Part shown: one piece after another, positions 14,592-23,957 of the stretch | Layout: each line of letters opens with the position of its first letter | Position numbering within the stretch: the stretch's first letter is position 1 | NCBI RefSeq assembly: GCF_003259505.1 | Contig: NZ_QLLK01000016.1 | Coordinates: 1 to 64,000 of the forward strand | Length of the DNA: 64,000 nucleotides | Direction of reading: 5' to 3' | Source of the DNA: Algoriphagus yeomjeoni | GTDB lineage: Bacteria; Bacteroidota; Bacteroidia; Cytophagales; Cyclobacteriaceae | Made by a program: the position numbers and the translations under genes | The notes under the pieces: generated by a model | Seen by the model: only the letters and a program-made list of their open reading frames with translations | What the model was told of the DNA's origin: nothing | Database searches by the model: none

Positions 14592-16190
14592 ATGAAAAAG
14601 ACTATTTGGACTTTTGTAATGCTGATGTTCGCTGCGAGCGCTTTTGCTCAGTCCTATTTTGAAGACGGTCTTACTTCCGAGTGGCATAGAGGCAGAAGAG
14701 ATGAGTTGAGAAAGCTTATGCCGGAGAATTCTGTGGCAGTTTTTTTTAATAATCCTGTAAAAAACCGAACCAATGATGTTGATTTTGTCTATCATCCTAA
14801 TACGGATTTTTTCTATTTGACAGGATTCCGCGAGCCCAATGCTGTACTTGTCCTGTTCAGTGAATTGAGGGAAATAAATGGAGAAATGGCTGATGAGCTG
14901 ATCTTTGTACAGAACAGAGATCCCCGAGCTGAAATGTGGAACGGAAAACGTCTGGGTTTAGAAGGAATGATGAACGAGCTAGGTTTTGAAGAAGCTTTGC
15001 TAAACTCAGATTTTGGGGCAAAGTCAGGAATTAATCTTCAGGATTTTGATAAGATCCTGACTTTTAGTCTCTCAGAATCTATCGAAGAGAGTACTTCAAA
15101 TGAGCCTCTAATCACGATGGTGAATGAATTCAAAGCTGCCACAGCGTATCCAGACAAGCTGACTGAAGCCAGTGCTCAGTTGTATACTATGATCAAAAAC
15201 TCGGATCTGGAAACTTCTGATCGAGTGGTACAGATGCTCAAACGATATCAAAATCAGTACCCTGAAATGATGGATGATCCATTTATAAGTTCCTTCATGA
15301 ATGCAGAGTCTCCTGAGAAGAGAATGGTGGTAAAAGAGGAAATGCCTGAGCAAAAGCTTGATATCACCGCTTTAGCAAGTATGATGGCAACGCTGCGGGA
15401 AATAAAGACTCCTGAAGAAATTACCCTGCTCAGAAAAGCAGTGATGATTTCGGCCGTAGGCCAAATAGAAGTGATGAAAGCTGCGAAAGTTGGAATGACC
15501 GAACGTGAAATTCAGGGTGTTCATGAGTTTATTTATAAGCGGTATGGTGCTGAGGAACTGGGATATCCATCTATTGTAGGCAGTGGGAATAATGGCTGTA
15601 TTCTACATTACATCGAGAATGATAAACGTGATTTGACTGATAGATTACTTCTGATGGATTTGGGTGCAGAGTGGAGAGGGTATACTGCAGATGTGACGCG
15701 CACCATTCCGATCAATGGTAAATTCAATGCAGAAGAAAAGGCGATTTATGAATTAGTTTACCAAGCTCAGGAAGCAGGAATAGCAATTTCTAAGCCTGGG
15801 GTTACTTTTCAGGAGATCGACGCTGCAGGCCGTCAGATCATCAATGACGGACTTGCCAAATTGGGAATTATCAAAAAAGGAGAAAGTCACATGTATTTTC
15901 CTCATGGGACTAGCCATCACATAGGACTGGATGTGCATGACAGTGGTACCCGTGATCCACTCAAGGAAGGAATTGTCTTTACAATTGAGCCAGGAATTTA
16001 TATTCCTGAGGGGTCTGATTGTGATCCAAAATGGTGGGGAATAGGCGTGCGGATTGAGGATGATATTTTGATCACCGAAGACGGAGCGGTTAACCTATCC
16101 GAAGCTGCCCCAAGAACCATCGCTGCCATCGAGGAGATGATGCGACTTCCAAGTGTGCTGGAGGAGTGGGTGCTGCCGGAAATTGATTAG
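14592..16190 (+). CDS. Aminopeptidase P family protein (M24B), exported
   Basis: 532 residues. The Sec signal ends near AFAQSY (about 20). The N-terminal aminopeptidase P domain contains PVKNRTNDVDFVYHPNTDFFYLTGF. The C-terminal pita-bread domain has all expected metal ligands: the Asp of LLLMDLGAEWRG, the Asp of YTADVTRT, the His of GTSHHIGLDVHD, the Glu of FTIEPGIYIPE and the Glu of VRIEDDILIT. The enzyme removes an N-terminal residue before proline using two Mn(II)/Zn(II) ions. The signal peptide places it in the periplasm, where it would help use peptides. Confidence 0.93.
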   Translation: MKKTIWTFVMLMFAASAFAQSYFEDGLTSEWHRGRRDELRKLMPENSVAVFFNNPVKNRTNDVDFVYHPNTDFFYLTGFREPNAVLVLFSELREINGEMADELIFVQNRDPRAEMWNGKRLGLEGMMNELGFEEALLNSDFGAKSGINLQDFDKILTFSLSESIEESTSNEPLITMVNEFKAATAYPDKLTEASAQLYTMIKNSDLETSDRVVQMLKRYQNQYPEMMDDPFISSFMNAESPEKRMVVKEEMPEQKLDITALASMMATLREIKTPEEITLLRKAVMISAVGQIEVMKAAKVGMTEREIQGVHEFIYKRYGAEELGYPSIVGSGNNGCILHYIENDKRDLTDRLLLMDLGAEWRGYTADVTRTIPINGKFNAEEKAIYELVYQAQEAGIAISKPGVTFQEIDAAGRQIINDGLAKLGIIKKGESHMYFPHGTSHHIGLDVHDSGTRDPLKEGIVFTIEPGIYIPEGSDCDPKWWGIGVRIEDDILITEDGAVNLSEAAPRTIAAIEEMMRLPSVLEEWVLPEID

Positions 16191-16194
16191 AAAT

Positions 16195-16754
16195 CTCCCG
16201 CAAAGGCGCAAGAGACGCAATATTTGAGGTTTCTTTTTTGAACCACGAACTCGAAATATTTTGTCCCTTATCATTCGCTCAACAGAATTTAGATTTGCCT
16301 TGAAAAGGATGTTTTCTATTAATTTTTACCTGAGACCTTTATGCATGAAAACGAGATTTCAAAGATTATCGTAGATATCGCCTTTTTGATATAGAAAAGG
16401 CTAGGTCCAGGACTATTGGAATCAGTTTACCAATCCGTATTTGTATATGAGCTCAGATCAAAAGGACTTGAGGTAAAAACAGAGGTGATTATTCCGGTGA
16501 TTTGGAATAATTTAAAATTAGATCAAGGCTTTCGTGCCGATATTATTGTAAATGACAAAGTCATTATTGAGCTGAAATCTGTAGAGAAAATTCTCCCAGT
16601 TCATCCGAAGCAACTGAGGACCTACCTTAGGTTGACGGGACTCAGGCTTGGAATGCTAATAAACTTCAATGAGGATAAACTCACAGAAGGAATCAGACGA
16701 GTTGTGAATGGTCTTACTGAAACTTAAAATTGCGTCTTTGCGCCTTCGCGGGAG
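16195..16754. mobile_element. Inverted-repeat-bounded cassette carrying a GxxExxY gene
   Basis: The left end (16195-16220, CTCCCGC-AAGGCGCAA-GACGCAA) and the right end (16730-16754) are reverse complements with only two or three differences. The cassette lies just beyond the stop codon of the aminopeptidase gene, and the right repeat starts two bases after the stop of the GxxExxY gene. There is no transposase inside. The repeats and the gene are seen directly; that it moves as a unit is inference. Confidence 0.6.
16341..16727 (+). pseudogene. GxxExxY family gene interrupted by an amber codon
   Basis: Read from the ATG at 16341, the frame gives a normal GxxExxY N-terminus (HENEISKIIVDIAFLI), then a TAG at 16392-16394, then KRLGPGLLESVYQS in the same frame and an intact rest to 16727. 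The family motif G-x-x-E-x-x-Y is in GLLESVY. The PD-(D/E)XK-like core is FRADIIV...IIELKSVE. The family normally has His just before the KR, so a CAT/CAC codon appears to have become TAG. Without suppression the product is 17 residues. A start at the TTG at 16416 would lose the helix before the motif. Function of the family is unknown; a nuclease-like fold is suggested. Confidence 0.8.
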
Positions 16755-16770
16755 GTTTAGATTAGAATTC

Positions 16771-17421
16771 CTAATCCTTCCTCTTCAGATCACCCCGCTT
16801 GATAGACCGAATAAACTGACTCCAAGCAAAAGGATCGAGGAGTCTGAGTGTTCTTGGGCCATAGAGATCCTGATTTTGCTGGGCTTGGGTTTGTTGGAAA
16901 TATCGGAAGTTTTCATTGCCAGATGCTGGCATGGATTCAGCCCAGCGAAGAAGCATTTCTGGACTCATGTTCGCGCGGGAAATAGACATTGGGTCAACCA
17001 CATTCAACGCGATTACGGCTTGTTTGAATTCCTCCTCTGTTGGATAAGGCATTACTTCAATTTCAGCTAACGCTATTTCGTCTACCTCCATGGTAAGAAT
17101 CAAGCTGATTCTATCACTTTCTACTTTGGTGGGGACTTTGAAGGTTTGTTTTTTCAAACCTATAAAGCTAAATACCACTGAATCTCCCTCTAAAACAGGC
17201 ATGGAAAAGTAACCGAATCGGCCTGAGCTAGTACCTCTACCTTTTGTTGGGACATAAATATTTACGCCAGCAACAGCATCTGTGCTATCGGAATTAAGGA
17301 TAATACCCGAAAGTTGGATTACTTTTTTTTCTTGCACATCTTGAGCTTTTACTTCAAGTGATGAAAAAAATATTCCTGTTAGGAAAATGAAAGTGGCGCT
17401 AATGAGTAATGAGTTCTTCAC
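16771..17421 (-). CDS. Exported protein with carboxypeptidase-like regulatory (CarboxypepD_reg) domain
   Basis: 216 residues. The Sec signal peptide ends near VKAQDV (about 27). One beta-sandwich repeat follows: LSGIILNSDSTDAVAGVNIYVPTKGRGTSSGRFGYFSMPVLEGDSVVFSFIGLK is the normal pattern of the domain that begins many TonB-dependent receptors (quoted here only as the region at about 38-92). After it comes a charged, Gln-rich tail of ~100 residues with no recognised domain. It probably lies in the periplasm or at the outer membrane. It is divergent from the ArsR-like gene. Confidence 0.7.
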   Translation of the reverse strand: MKNSLLISATFIFLTGIFFSSLEVKAQDVQEKKVIQLSGIILNSDSTDAVAGVNIYVPTKGRGTSSGRFGYFSMPVLEGDSVVFSFIGLKKQTFKVPTKVESDRISLILTMEVDEIALAEIEVMPYPTEEEFKQAVIALNVVDPMSISRANMSPEMLLRWAESMPASGNENFRYFQQTQAQQNQDLYGPRTLRLLDPFAWSQFIRSIKRGDLKRKD

Positions 17422-17530
17422 AAATTGTAAACTTAATAGAACGGCAAATGGTTGTTATTTCGGACACGATATTACCCTAATTTCGTGTGATTTTTTGTTT
17501 TACCCTCATAAACTCCGTTAAATCTTACTA

Positions 17531-17914
17531 ATGCGGCTAAAAAATATCAGCTTAAACTACGGACTTAGAATCTTCAAAGCGCTTTCTGAAGAGCCAAGAG
17601 TGAGGATTTTTCATCTTCTGATGCTGAATAAAGAGCTTTCTATCTCGGACTTTGAGCTAATCCTTGATTTTACTCAAACAAAGACAAGTAGGCACCTTAT
17701 TTATCTGAAGAATGCTGGACTATTGGGAAGTAGGAGGGTAGATCAATGGGTGTTTTATTACATCCTCGAAGAGTACCTTGAAATCATTAATCAGATTTTT
17801 AAGTTTATTCAGAAAGACGCAAGTCTCATCAAGGACCAAGAAACTTTCGAAATTCTGAAATCCAATAGAGAGCTTGCAATCAATAAAATTCAGAATAATC
17901 AATACAGACGTTAA
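17531..17914 (+). CDS. ArsR-like winged-helix transcriptional regulator
   Basis: 127 residues. The first two thirds are a winged helix: IFKALSEEPRVRIFHLLMLN, ELSISDFELILDFTQTKTSRHLIYLKNAGLL as the recognition region (about 17-60) and SRRVDQWVFYYIL as the wing. Metal-binding Cys motifs of ArsR sensors are absent. It ends five bases before the HAD hydrolase gene, so the two are probably cotranscribed. Its target genes are unknown. Confidence 0.75.
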   Translation: MRLKNISLNYGLRIFKALSEEPRVRIFHLLMLNKELSISDFELILDFTQTKTSRHLIYLKNAGLLGSRRVDQWVFYYILEEYLEIINQIFKFIQKDASLIKDQETFEILKSNRELAINKIQNNQYRR

Positions 17915-17919
17915 TTAAC

Positions 17920-18615
17920 TTGAAAACTTACCAGCACCTCTTCTTTGATCTGGACCACACGCTTTGGGATTATGATCGAAATGTTCAAGAATCACTTTCC
18001 GAGCTATTTCTTCATTACAAGCTAGAAGAACTCGGGCTTACATCCGCTCAGCACTTAATTGATTCATTCTATGCAGTCAATTTCAAGCTTTGGGCAGCAT
18101 ATGATAAGGGAGAACTGCAGAAAGATGAGCTTAGAACTACACGTTTTCCTAGGATTTTTGCTCAAGCCGGAGTGCTCAACGCAGTTATCCCTGAAGAATT
18201 TGAAGGTGACTTCATGCTTCGTACATCGAGTAAAAAGCATCTTTTTCCCCATACGATCGAAATTTTAAATTATCTCAAGCCTAAATATAAACTGCATGTG
18301 ATTACTAATGGGTTTGACGAAAGTCAGGCAAATAAAATGAAGTCATCAGGTTTGACCGACTATTTCGATCTTGTGATTACATCTGAGACAACGGGATATA
18401 AAAAGCCCGACCCAAAAATTTTTCAACATGCGTTGTCAATGGCTGGAGCAACCAAAGAAACTAGTCTGATGATCGGAGATAATCCTAACTCAGACATCTT
18501 GGGAGCCTATAATTCAGGAATAGATCAGGTGTTTTTTAATCCGAATGGAAAGTCAATTGATATTCTACCTACCCACACAATTTCACATTTGAGAGAACTA
18601 GAAAGACTTCTCTGA
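17920..18615 (+). CDS. YjjG family noncanonical pyrimidine nucleotidase (HAD)
   Basis: 231 residues. HAD motif I is FFDLDHTLWDY near residue 8, motif II is HVITNGF, motif III is the Lys of GYKKPDPKIF, and motif IV is MIGDNPNSDILGA. These fit YjjG, which dephosphorylates noncanonical pyrimidine nucleotides. The start is TTG at 17920: motif I begins seven residues later and no in-frame ATG lies before it. It follows the ArsR-like gene by five bases. Confidence 0.85.
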   Translation: MKTYQHLFFDLDHTLWDYDRNVQESLSELFLHYKLEELGLTSAQHLIDSFYAVNFKLWAAYDKGELQKDELRTTRFPRIFAQAGVLNAVIPEEFEGDFMLRTSSKKHLFPHTIEILNYLKPKYKLHVITNGFDESQANKMKSSGLTDYFDLVITSETTGYKKPDPKIFQHALSMAGATKETSLMIGDNPNSDILGAYNSGIDQVFFNPNGKSIDILPTHTISHLRELERLL

Positions 18616-18660
18616 GGTTCTTTTGTAGCCAAATCACTTAGCCAAGTAAGAGCTTCTGGC

Positions 18661-18668
18661 TATCTTTG
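18661..18668 (+). promoter_or_regulatory. Candidate -7 element (TATCTTTG) for pruA
   Basis: It matches the Bacteroidota TAnnTTTG -7 consensus and lies 31 bases before the pruA start. A TTTG occurs upstream (18622-18625), but too far away for normal spacing, so only the -7 match supports the call. Confidence 0.45.
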
Positions 18669-18699
18669 GCCTACAGAAAATCAAAAATCCAAATATATT

Positions 18700-20334
18700 A
18701 TGCTTAAAGGTTTTTTCAACGTACCCATTCCGGTTAACGAGCCGGTAAAAGCTTATGCTCCCGGAAGTCCGGAGAGAAAAGAATTACAAGCTGCTCTAAA
18801 AGAAGCTAGATTACAGCAGGTTGACGTGCCGATGTATATCGGTTCTGAAGAAGTAAGAACTGGAAATACGCACAAAATGTCTCCTCCTCACGATCACCAA
18901 CACGTGTTGGGTCATTTTCACGAAGGCGATGCTTCTCATGTGGAGCAGGCGATTGATGCGGCGCTTGGCGCCAAAGAAGCTTGGGAAAACCTAGCTTGGG
19001 AACAGAGAGCAGCTATTTTCTTGAAAGCAGCAGATCTTTTGGCTGGACCTTACCGTGCCAAAATCAATGCAGCCACCATGCTTGGTCAATCCAAAAATGC
19101 AATGCAAGCTGAAATTGACGCAGCATGTGAATTCATAGATTTCCTACGATTCAATGTGCAATACATGACTGAAATCTATGCGCAGCAGCCTCCAGTTTCT
19201 GGAAATGGTGTTTGGAATAGACTGGAGCAGCGTCCACTTGAAGGATTTATATTTGCCTTGACTCCGTTCAACTTCACTGCAATCGCAGGTAATCTGCCTA
19301 CTTCTGCCGCTATGATGGGAAATACCATCGTGTGGAAGCCAGCTTACACCCAGATTTATTCTGCTAACGTACTTATGCAGGTGTTCAAAGAGGCAGGTGT
19401 TCCTGCTGGTGTGATCAACTTGATCTACGTGGATGGTCCTGTGGCGGGAGATGTGATTTTCAAGCATCGTGATTTCGCAGGAATTCACTTTACAGGTTCT
19501 ACTGGCGTATTCCAGCATATTTGGAAGACTATTGGAACGAATATTCATCAATACAAATCTTATCCAAGAATCGTTGGTGAGACGGGAGGAAAAGACTTTG
19601 TGATCGCACATAAATCAGCTATTCCAAAAGCCGTTGCAGTTGGACTGGCGAGAGGAGCTTTTGAATATCAAGGTCAAAAATGCTCTGCCGCTTCCCGTGC
19701 TTATATTCCTTCCAATATTTGGGATGAGGTAAAAGAGAGTTTGGTGGCTGATTTATCAACCATGAAAATGGGGGGGACTGAAGATTTCACGAACTTCATT
19801 AATGCCGTAATTGACGAAAAGTCATTTGACAAAATCGCTAAGTACATTGACAATGCGAAGGCAAATCCTGCTGTGGAAATCATCGCCGGAGGTAACTACG
19901 ACAAATCAAAAGGTTACTTCATCGAGCCAACTGTGATTGTAACGCAAGATCCTATGTACACAACTATGTGCGAGGAGATTTTCGGTCCGGTGTTGACGAT
20001 TTACGTGTATGACTCGGAGCGATTCGAAGAGGCGTTGGAATTGGTTGATCAAACTTCCCCGTATGCATTGACCGGAGCGATATTCTCTCAAGACCGATAT
20101 GCGGTAGAGCTGGCTACGACAAAGCTGAGAAATGCAGCTGGCAACTTCTATATCAACGATAAGCCGACCGGGGCAGTAGTAGGGCAGCAGCCATTTGGCG
20201 GAGCGAGAGCATCAGGAACCAACGATAAAGCAGGTTCTATGATCAACTTGCTACGTTGGGTTTCTCCGCGTACGCTTAAGGAAACATTCGTTTCTCCGGA
20301 GGATTACAGATACCCATTCCTAGGAGAAGATTGA
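18700..20334 (+). CDS. pruA: L-glutamate gamma-semialdehyde (1-pyrroline-5-carboxylate) dehydrogenase
   Basis: 544 residues, the length of the monofunctional eukaryote/Bacteroidota P5CDH type. It carries the N-terminal NEPVKAYAPGSPER, ALTPFNFTAIAGNLPTSAAMMGN, the NAD site NTIVWKPA, FTGSTGVFQ, the catalytic Glu in GETGGKDF and the catalytic Cys in YQGQKCSAASRAY. It ends with PFGGARASGTNDKAGS. It oxidises glutamate semialdehyde to glutamate with NAD+ in proline degradation. The gene is alone and followed by a terminator; no proline dehydrogenase gene is in the window. Confidence 0.96.
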   Translation: MLKGFFNVPIPVNEPVKAYAPGSPERKELQAALKEARLQQVDVPMYIGSEEVRTGNTHKMSPPHDHQHVLGHFHEGDASHVEQAIDAALGAKEAWENLAWEQRAAIFLKAADLLAGPYRAKINAATMLGQSKNAMQAEIDAACEFIDFLRFNVQYMTEIYAQQPPVSGNGVWNRLEQRPLEGFIFALTPFNFTAIAGNLPTSAAMMGNTIVWKPAYTQIYSANVLMQVFKEAGVPAGVINLIYVDGPVAGDVIFKHRDFAGIHFTGSTGVFQHIWKTIGTNIHQYKSYPRIVGETGGKDFVIAHKSAIPKAVAVGLARGAFEYQGQKCSAASRAYIPSNIWDEVKESLVADLSTMKMGGTEDFTNFINAVIDEKSFDKIAKYIDNAKANPAVEIIAGGNYDKSKGYFIEPTVIVTQDPMYTTMCEEIFGPVLTIYVYDSERFEEALELVDQTSPYALTGAIFSQDRYAVELATTKLRNAAGNFYINDKPTGAVVGQQPFGGARASGTNDKAGSMINLLRWVSPRTLKETFVSPEDYRYPFLGED

Positions 20335-20369
20335 GAAATATTCAATTTCAATTACTAGATATAAAAGGA

Positions 20370-20396
20370 AAGGCCAGCATTTGCTGGCCTTTTTTA
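20370..20396 (+). terminator. Terminator after pruA
   Basis: AAGGCCAGCA / TGCTGGCCTT stem with a two- to four-base loop, followed by TTTTTT. Confidence 0.9.
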
Positions 20397-20412
20397 CTTT
20401 TACTCTGGGTGA

Positions 20413-21051
20413 TTAATAAACTATCTTTCCTTTTATAGTACTCATGCCTTGGCCGTTTAAGGGGTTGAAATAGCCATCAACAGTTGCCGAGCCTGTAGCA
20501 CCTTCAAATTTCCCTGTTCCTCCTATAATTTCAACTTCAGCTTTAAATTCTATCCTCTCTTCACTAGCCGGAGTAGCGATGTTTTGAATATTTTTGAACC
20601 AAACAGAATTGCCTTTTCCATCCGTAGTCACAGAACTTACTTCAGGATTATCTACAAAAATCCCTAAAGCTTCTAATTGTTTAGCATAAAATTGAGTCAC
20701 TGGAGCACCGACAGTTCCAAATCCATCAGTACGCTGATTTAGAAAAGTAAGGGCTTTCCCCATATGATTGGAATTTCCTACGCCTTGCCCCGGAAAGTAG
20801 ATGGGATTAATTGCAGTCCATTGGCCATTTTCATCTAATTGTGTTAGTTGATTAGTGAATTTTTCAAAGTAGCTTCTTTCTACAGCTTTCTTAGCATTTG
20901 GGTCGGTGGAGGTTGTAGGTTTGACAAGAAGTTCTGAATCATTAATCTCCTGAAGTTGAACTGGTTCCTCCATGTATGTGGTACATGAAGCCATTAGGAT
21001 TGATCCAGCTAGAGTCATTAGGCTCAGCTTTGAGCGCATTGATTTTTTCAT
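20413..21051 (-). CDS. Lipoprotein of unknown function
   Basis: 212 residues with a lipoprotein signal ending LMASC (Cys 23). I do not recognise a named domain. The C-terminal half has EFKAEVEIIGGTGKFEGATGSATVDGYFN (roughly 167-196), a pattern reminiscent of allene-oxide-cyclase-like/dirigent barrel repeats, but this is only resemblance. After the signal there is a Thr/Ser-rich segment with STDPNAKK, which is shared with the CHRD lipoprotein encoded next (SDPNARK). It is probably surface or periplasmic. It may be transcribed on its own; ~600 bases separate it from the neighbouring gene on the same strand. Confidence 0.6.
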   Translation of the reverse strand: MKKSMRSKLSLMTLAGSILMASCTTYMEEPVQLQEINDSELLVKPTTSTDPNAKKAVERSYFEKFTNQLTQLDENGQWTAINPIYFPGQGVGNSNHMGKALTFLNQRTDGFGTVGAPVTQFYAKQLEALGIFVDNPEVSSVTTDGKGNSVWFKNIQNIATPASEERIEFKAEVEIIGGTGKFEGATGSATVDGYFNPLNGQGMSTIKGKIVY

Positions 21052-21575
21052 ATTTTTTTAAAGTTGGGTGTGGGTATAAACATATTATTTTTAAGTACTT
21101 ATAGGTTTTGAATTGGGTGAGAAATGGGTGATTTCAAAACTTATAAATACTAATATGCACTTTATACCAATAAAAATGCCAGAAATTAAATTTCTATACA
21201 ATAAAAAATTGTCTCTGATACTTTCTTCCTTACTTATTTTGCTTAGAAATACTTCATAGAATAATACTATTTTTCTTCAAAAGTCTAATCGAAGTATACA
21301 AGTTTATCCTTCATGCCTCTTTTGGTGTTCTGATCCCTTAGCTGGAATTTCTGGAATTACTTACTACTCTCATTAGTCGTGGATCCAAATTGCTGACAGT
21401 TTTGCACTCCTACACAAACTATATAAAAAAGCGTTGTCATTTCGCAATAATATATTCAGCGTATTGTATTGGTAATGAGCTAGTTATTAGTAAACCCTTA
21501 GTCTGATCTGATGATATCTTTCTGATAAAAGCAACTAGATAACTTGCGGTGGCATAGGATGTTCTTCTCATAGAA
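21052..21575. other. Long intergenic region, no gene seen
   Basis: An AT-rich stretch between two lipoprotein genes on the minus strand. I see no open frame with a recognisable product, no tRNA-like fold and no clear repeat. It presumably contains the promoter of the gene ending at 20413. Confidence 0.5.
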
Positions 21576-21609
21576 ATGCCCCCAGAAGCATCAAGCTTTT
21601 TGGGGGCAT
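21576..21609 (-). terminator. Terminator-like hairpin after the CHRD gene
   Basis: The stem ATGCCCCCA / TGGGGGCAT has a further inner pairing AAGC / GCTT. On the minus strand it is followed only by TTTCT, so it is a modest terminator. Confidence 0.65.
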
Positions 21610-21652
21610 ATTAAATTGTTGAGCTTTTTCTACTTAAATAAGATTAAGGAAC

Positions 21653-22612
21653 TCAATACACTTGACCTCTTAATTCACCACCAGGATGTATGTCAGTATG
21701 AACATTGACATAGGCATTGCCTGTTCGGAAAGCCTCTTGGAGTATAAGCAAATCACCACCTTCTAATTTTCCTGAGAAATTTGTAGGCAAAATATCACCT
21801 CTAGCATAAATTCCAGAAACAGGCCCGACCACTTTATCCATTCTCAAGGTAAAAACGACTCCTCCATTTACACCAGCTTTTGCAAAGTGAATGTGAGCAA
21901 ACCTCACGTCAGAAATTCCATCCACATTTACATGGAAAGAAGCTGCACTACCGTCATTAGAAAAATTAAATTTGGCGACACCAGTTCCTTCTGAATCTAC
22001 TGAAGGGACTTCATTTGCTCCGGCTAAATTTGCACTATAATTTTTGTTGTCATTGGCTTTGATCATGCTTACTTGACCTCGAATTTCGCCTCCAGGATTG
22101 GTGGTGGTGTGCACATTTACATAAATTCTACCTGCTTCTAACTCTGTAATCAAGTCGGCAATGGTCTTTCCGGCCAATGCTCCAGACAGGTTTGAGGCGT
22201 CGATCATACCCTGTGCGATTACACCATTCTCAATACCTGACTGACTTTGTAAATTGACTACCACTCCACCATTTACTCCCATTGGTGCATTGTGAAGATG
22301 GGCAGCGACAATCCCTGTAGTATTAGCAACGCGCACCTCAAATTTTAATGTGTTCCCATCCACCTGCGTAATTCGTGCAGCACCTGATCCAGGTGAATTT
22401 ACAGAAGGGTTTTCCTCCGATCCTATTAAAAATGCACCGAATTCAGCCAGTTGACCTTTACGTGCATTAGGGTCAGAATCTGTTGCAGAAGTGATAGTGT
22501 TTTCATCTACTGACCGATTCAACACGGGTACTTCTTCCTGCATATTTTGGCAGCCAAAGGCAAAAAAAGCCAAAACAGCAAGGCTCATGAGTTTTTGAAA
22601 AGAATTTTTCAT
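21653..22612 (-). CDS. Lipoprotein with two CHRD domains
   Basis: 319 residues, lipoprotein signal ending FAFGC (Cys 21). Two consecutive CHRD domains follow, each starting with a (E/A)NPSV or ANEVPSV segment and ending with NVHT...PGGE(I/L)RGQV: the first about 58-175, the second about 190-319. CHRD domains were defined in chordin and occur in many bacterial surface proteins, with no established biochemical role. The shared ...SDPNARK spacer links it to the lipoprotein at 20413-21051. Confidence 0.85.
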   Translation of the reverse strand: MKNSFQKLMSLAVLAFFAFGCQNMQEEVPVLNRSVDENTITSATDSDPNARKGQLAEFGAFLIGSEENPSVNSPGSGAARITQVDGNTLKFEVRVANTTGIVAAHLHNAPMGVNGGVVVNLQSQSGIENGVIAQGMIDASNLSGALAGKTIADLITELEAGRIYVNVHTTTNPGGEIRGQVSMIKANDNKNYSANLAGANEVPSVDSEGTGVAKFNFSNDGSAASFHVNVDGISDVRFAHIHFAKAGVNGGVVFTLRMDKVVGPVSGIYARGDILPTNFSGKLEGGDLLILQEAFRTGNAYVNVHTDIHPGGELRGQVY

Positions 22613-22808
22613 AATGATATATTTTAGGTTTGTATATTAACAATAAGAATATACGAAAGTAATTTCAGGAATATATTGTTTTGATTTTCAAATAGTTAAA
22701 AAATTGGATTTTGGCAGGTTACCAATGAAAAAATCAAGTGCCAATTATTTTTGCTTACCTACTTTGAATTGATTTTGAATTTTTAGTTATTCATCTGAAC
22801 TCTCGTAA

Positions 22809-23957
22809 ATGAAACATCTATACTTACTTCTTCTGGTCTTTACATTTTTTGCTTGTTCCAAAGAAAAAGAACCTATTCAGGGTAAACTTGAAGATTATGT
22901 CTCAGGAGAAATGAGTTTTGAGCGGGATGCGGAGACGGGTTTTATGGGGTTTCAAGGAAGTTTAATTAAAGACGGGAATGAAATAGCTTATACTAAGTGG
23001 AATGATATTTTTAGTTTTTACGATGTCAAGAACGGTCGGAAAATAGCAACTTATGTGGTTCCTAGGGAAGGGCCAATGGCGTTTAAAGGAATGCCGGAAG
23101 TTGGAGGTTTATTAGAGGATGGTGGATTATTTGTCACAAGCTCTACTGGCTTCACCAATATATACAAGAATGATACTTTAACTCTTTCCTATATGCGGGA
23201 TATGGAAGAGTACGAGCCAGATAAGTACCTTTATTTGGCAGATAAGAGAAATGCATTTCATGAGCTTGCCGACGGTAAGTATGAATTGACATTTAATCCA
23301 TTTGAATTTATGGCATTTCGTGAAGGGAGGGATGGTTTGGATTTGTCTTTCAAATCTTGGATTGGGGAATTTGATGGTGAAGGAAAGTTGCTGTGTAAAT
23401 CTGATTTTAAAGCGCCATACGATGAATCCTATTCCCAGTCTTCCTCAGGAGGAAAATTGGTGAGGATGGTAGCAGAAGGGAAGTCCTGGGCCATGTTCCC
23501 TTATTCTGATTCCCTTTATCAAATCAAAAACTGTAAGGTGATAAGCCGTAGAAAATTGCCAAAATTGACCCCATTTGTCTATTATCCAGATATTTATGTA
23601 GGAGATAGAAATAGGGGTTCCTGGGAAAGGCCTGACGACGGAGCTCTCAATTTGCACCTGATTCATGATCTATCCTCTGGTCTGAATGTGAGAATGACAC
23701 TTGTAAAAGACAAGAAGGTCAATACAGAAATCAAGGATCCCAGACAAAGAATGTTTCTAGATGAAAAAACTTATCTGCTTTTGATTTATGATTCTGAATG
23801 GAAGCTTCGGGCGGAGCTTGAAATAGTTTATCCTACAGGGACTCGCTTTGAGAATATTTTTTCTATCTCGGAAGGACTGCTGATTAATAAACCCGCGCAA
23901 AAGTCAGAGGATGAATACGAGTTTTATAAAATTGATTTCAGTGGGTTTGCTGACTGA
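22809..23957 (+). CDS. DUF4221-type lipoprotein (predicted beta-propeller)
   Basis: 382 residues. Lipoprotein signal ending FFAC (about residue 16). The rest consists of repeated beta-strand units, e.g. YTKWNDIFSFYDVKNGRKIATYVVPREGP, with the phrase VPREGPMAFKGMPE that corresponds to the (K/R)EGP(D/N) turn seen in DUF4221 proteins of Cyclobacteriaceae. It is paralogous to 30825-31934. Function is unknown; the propeller-like pattern suggests binding of a ligand in the periplasm or at the surface. It stands alone here, without the small Cys peptide that precedes the other copy. Confidence 0.65.
   Translation: MKHLYLLLLVFTFFACSKEKEPIQGKLEDYVSGEMSFERDAETGFMGFQGSLIKDGNEIAYTKWNDIFSFYDVKNGRKIATYVVPREGPMAFKGMPEVGGLLEDGGLFVTSSTGFTNIYKNDTLTLSYMRDMEEYEPDKYLYLADKRNAFHELADGKYELTFNPFEFMAFREGRDGLDLSFKSWIGEFDGEGKLLCKSDFKAPYDESYSQSSSGGKLVRMVAEGKSWAMFPYSDSLYQIKNCKVISRRKLPKLTPFVYYPDIYVGDRNRGSWERPDDGALNLHLIHDLSSGLNVRMTLVKDKKVNTEIKDPRQRMFLDEKTYLLLIYDSEWKLRAELEIVYPTGTRFENIFSISEGLLINKPAQKSEDEYEFYKIDFSGFAD

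Noticed and set aside
16416..16727. GxxExxY gene starting at TTG 16416 as a functional short gene
   Set aside because: The conserved N-terminal helix is encoded upstream in the same frame, beyond a TAG, so this is a broken longer gene.
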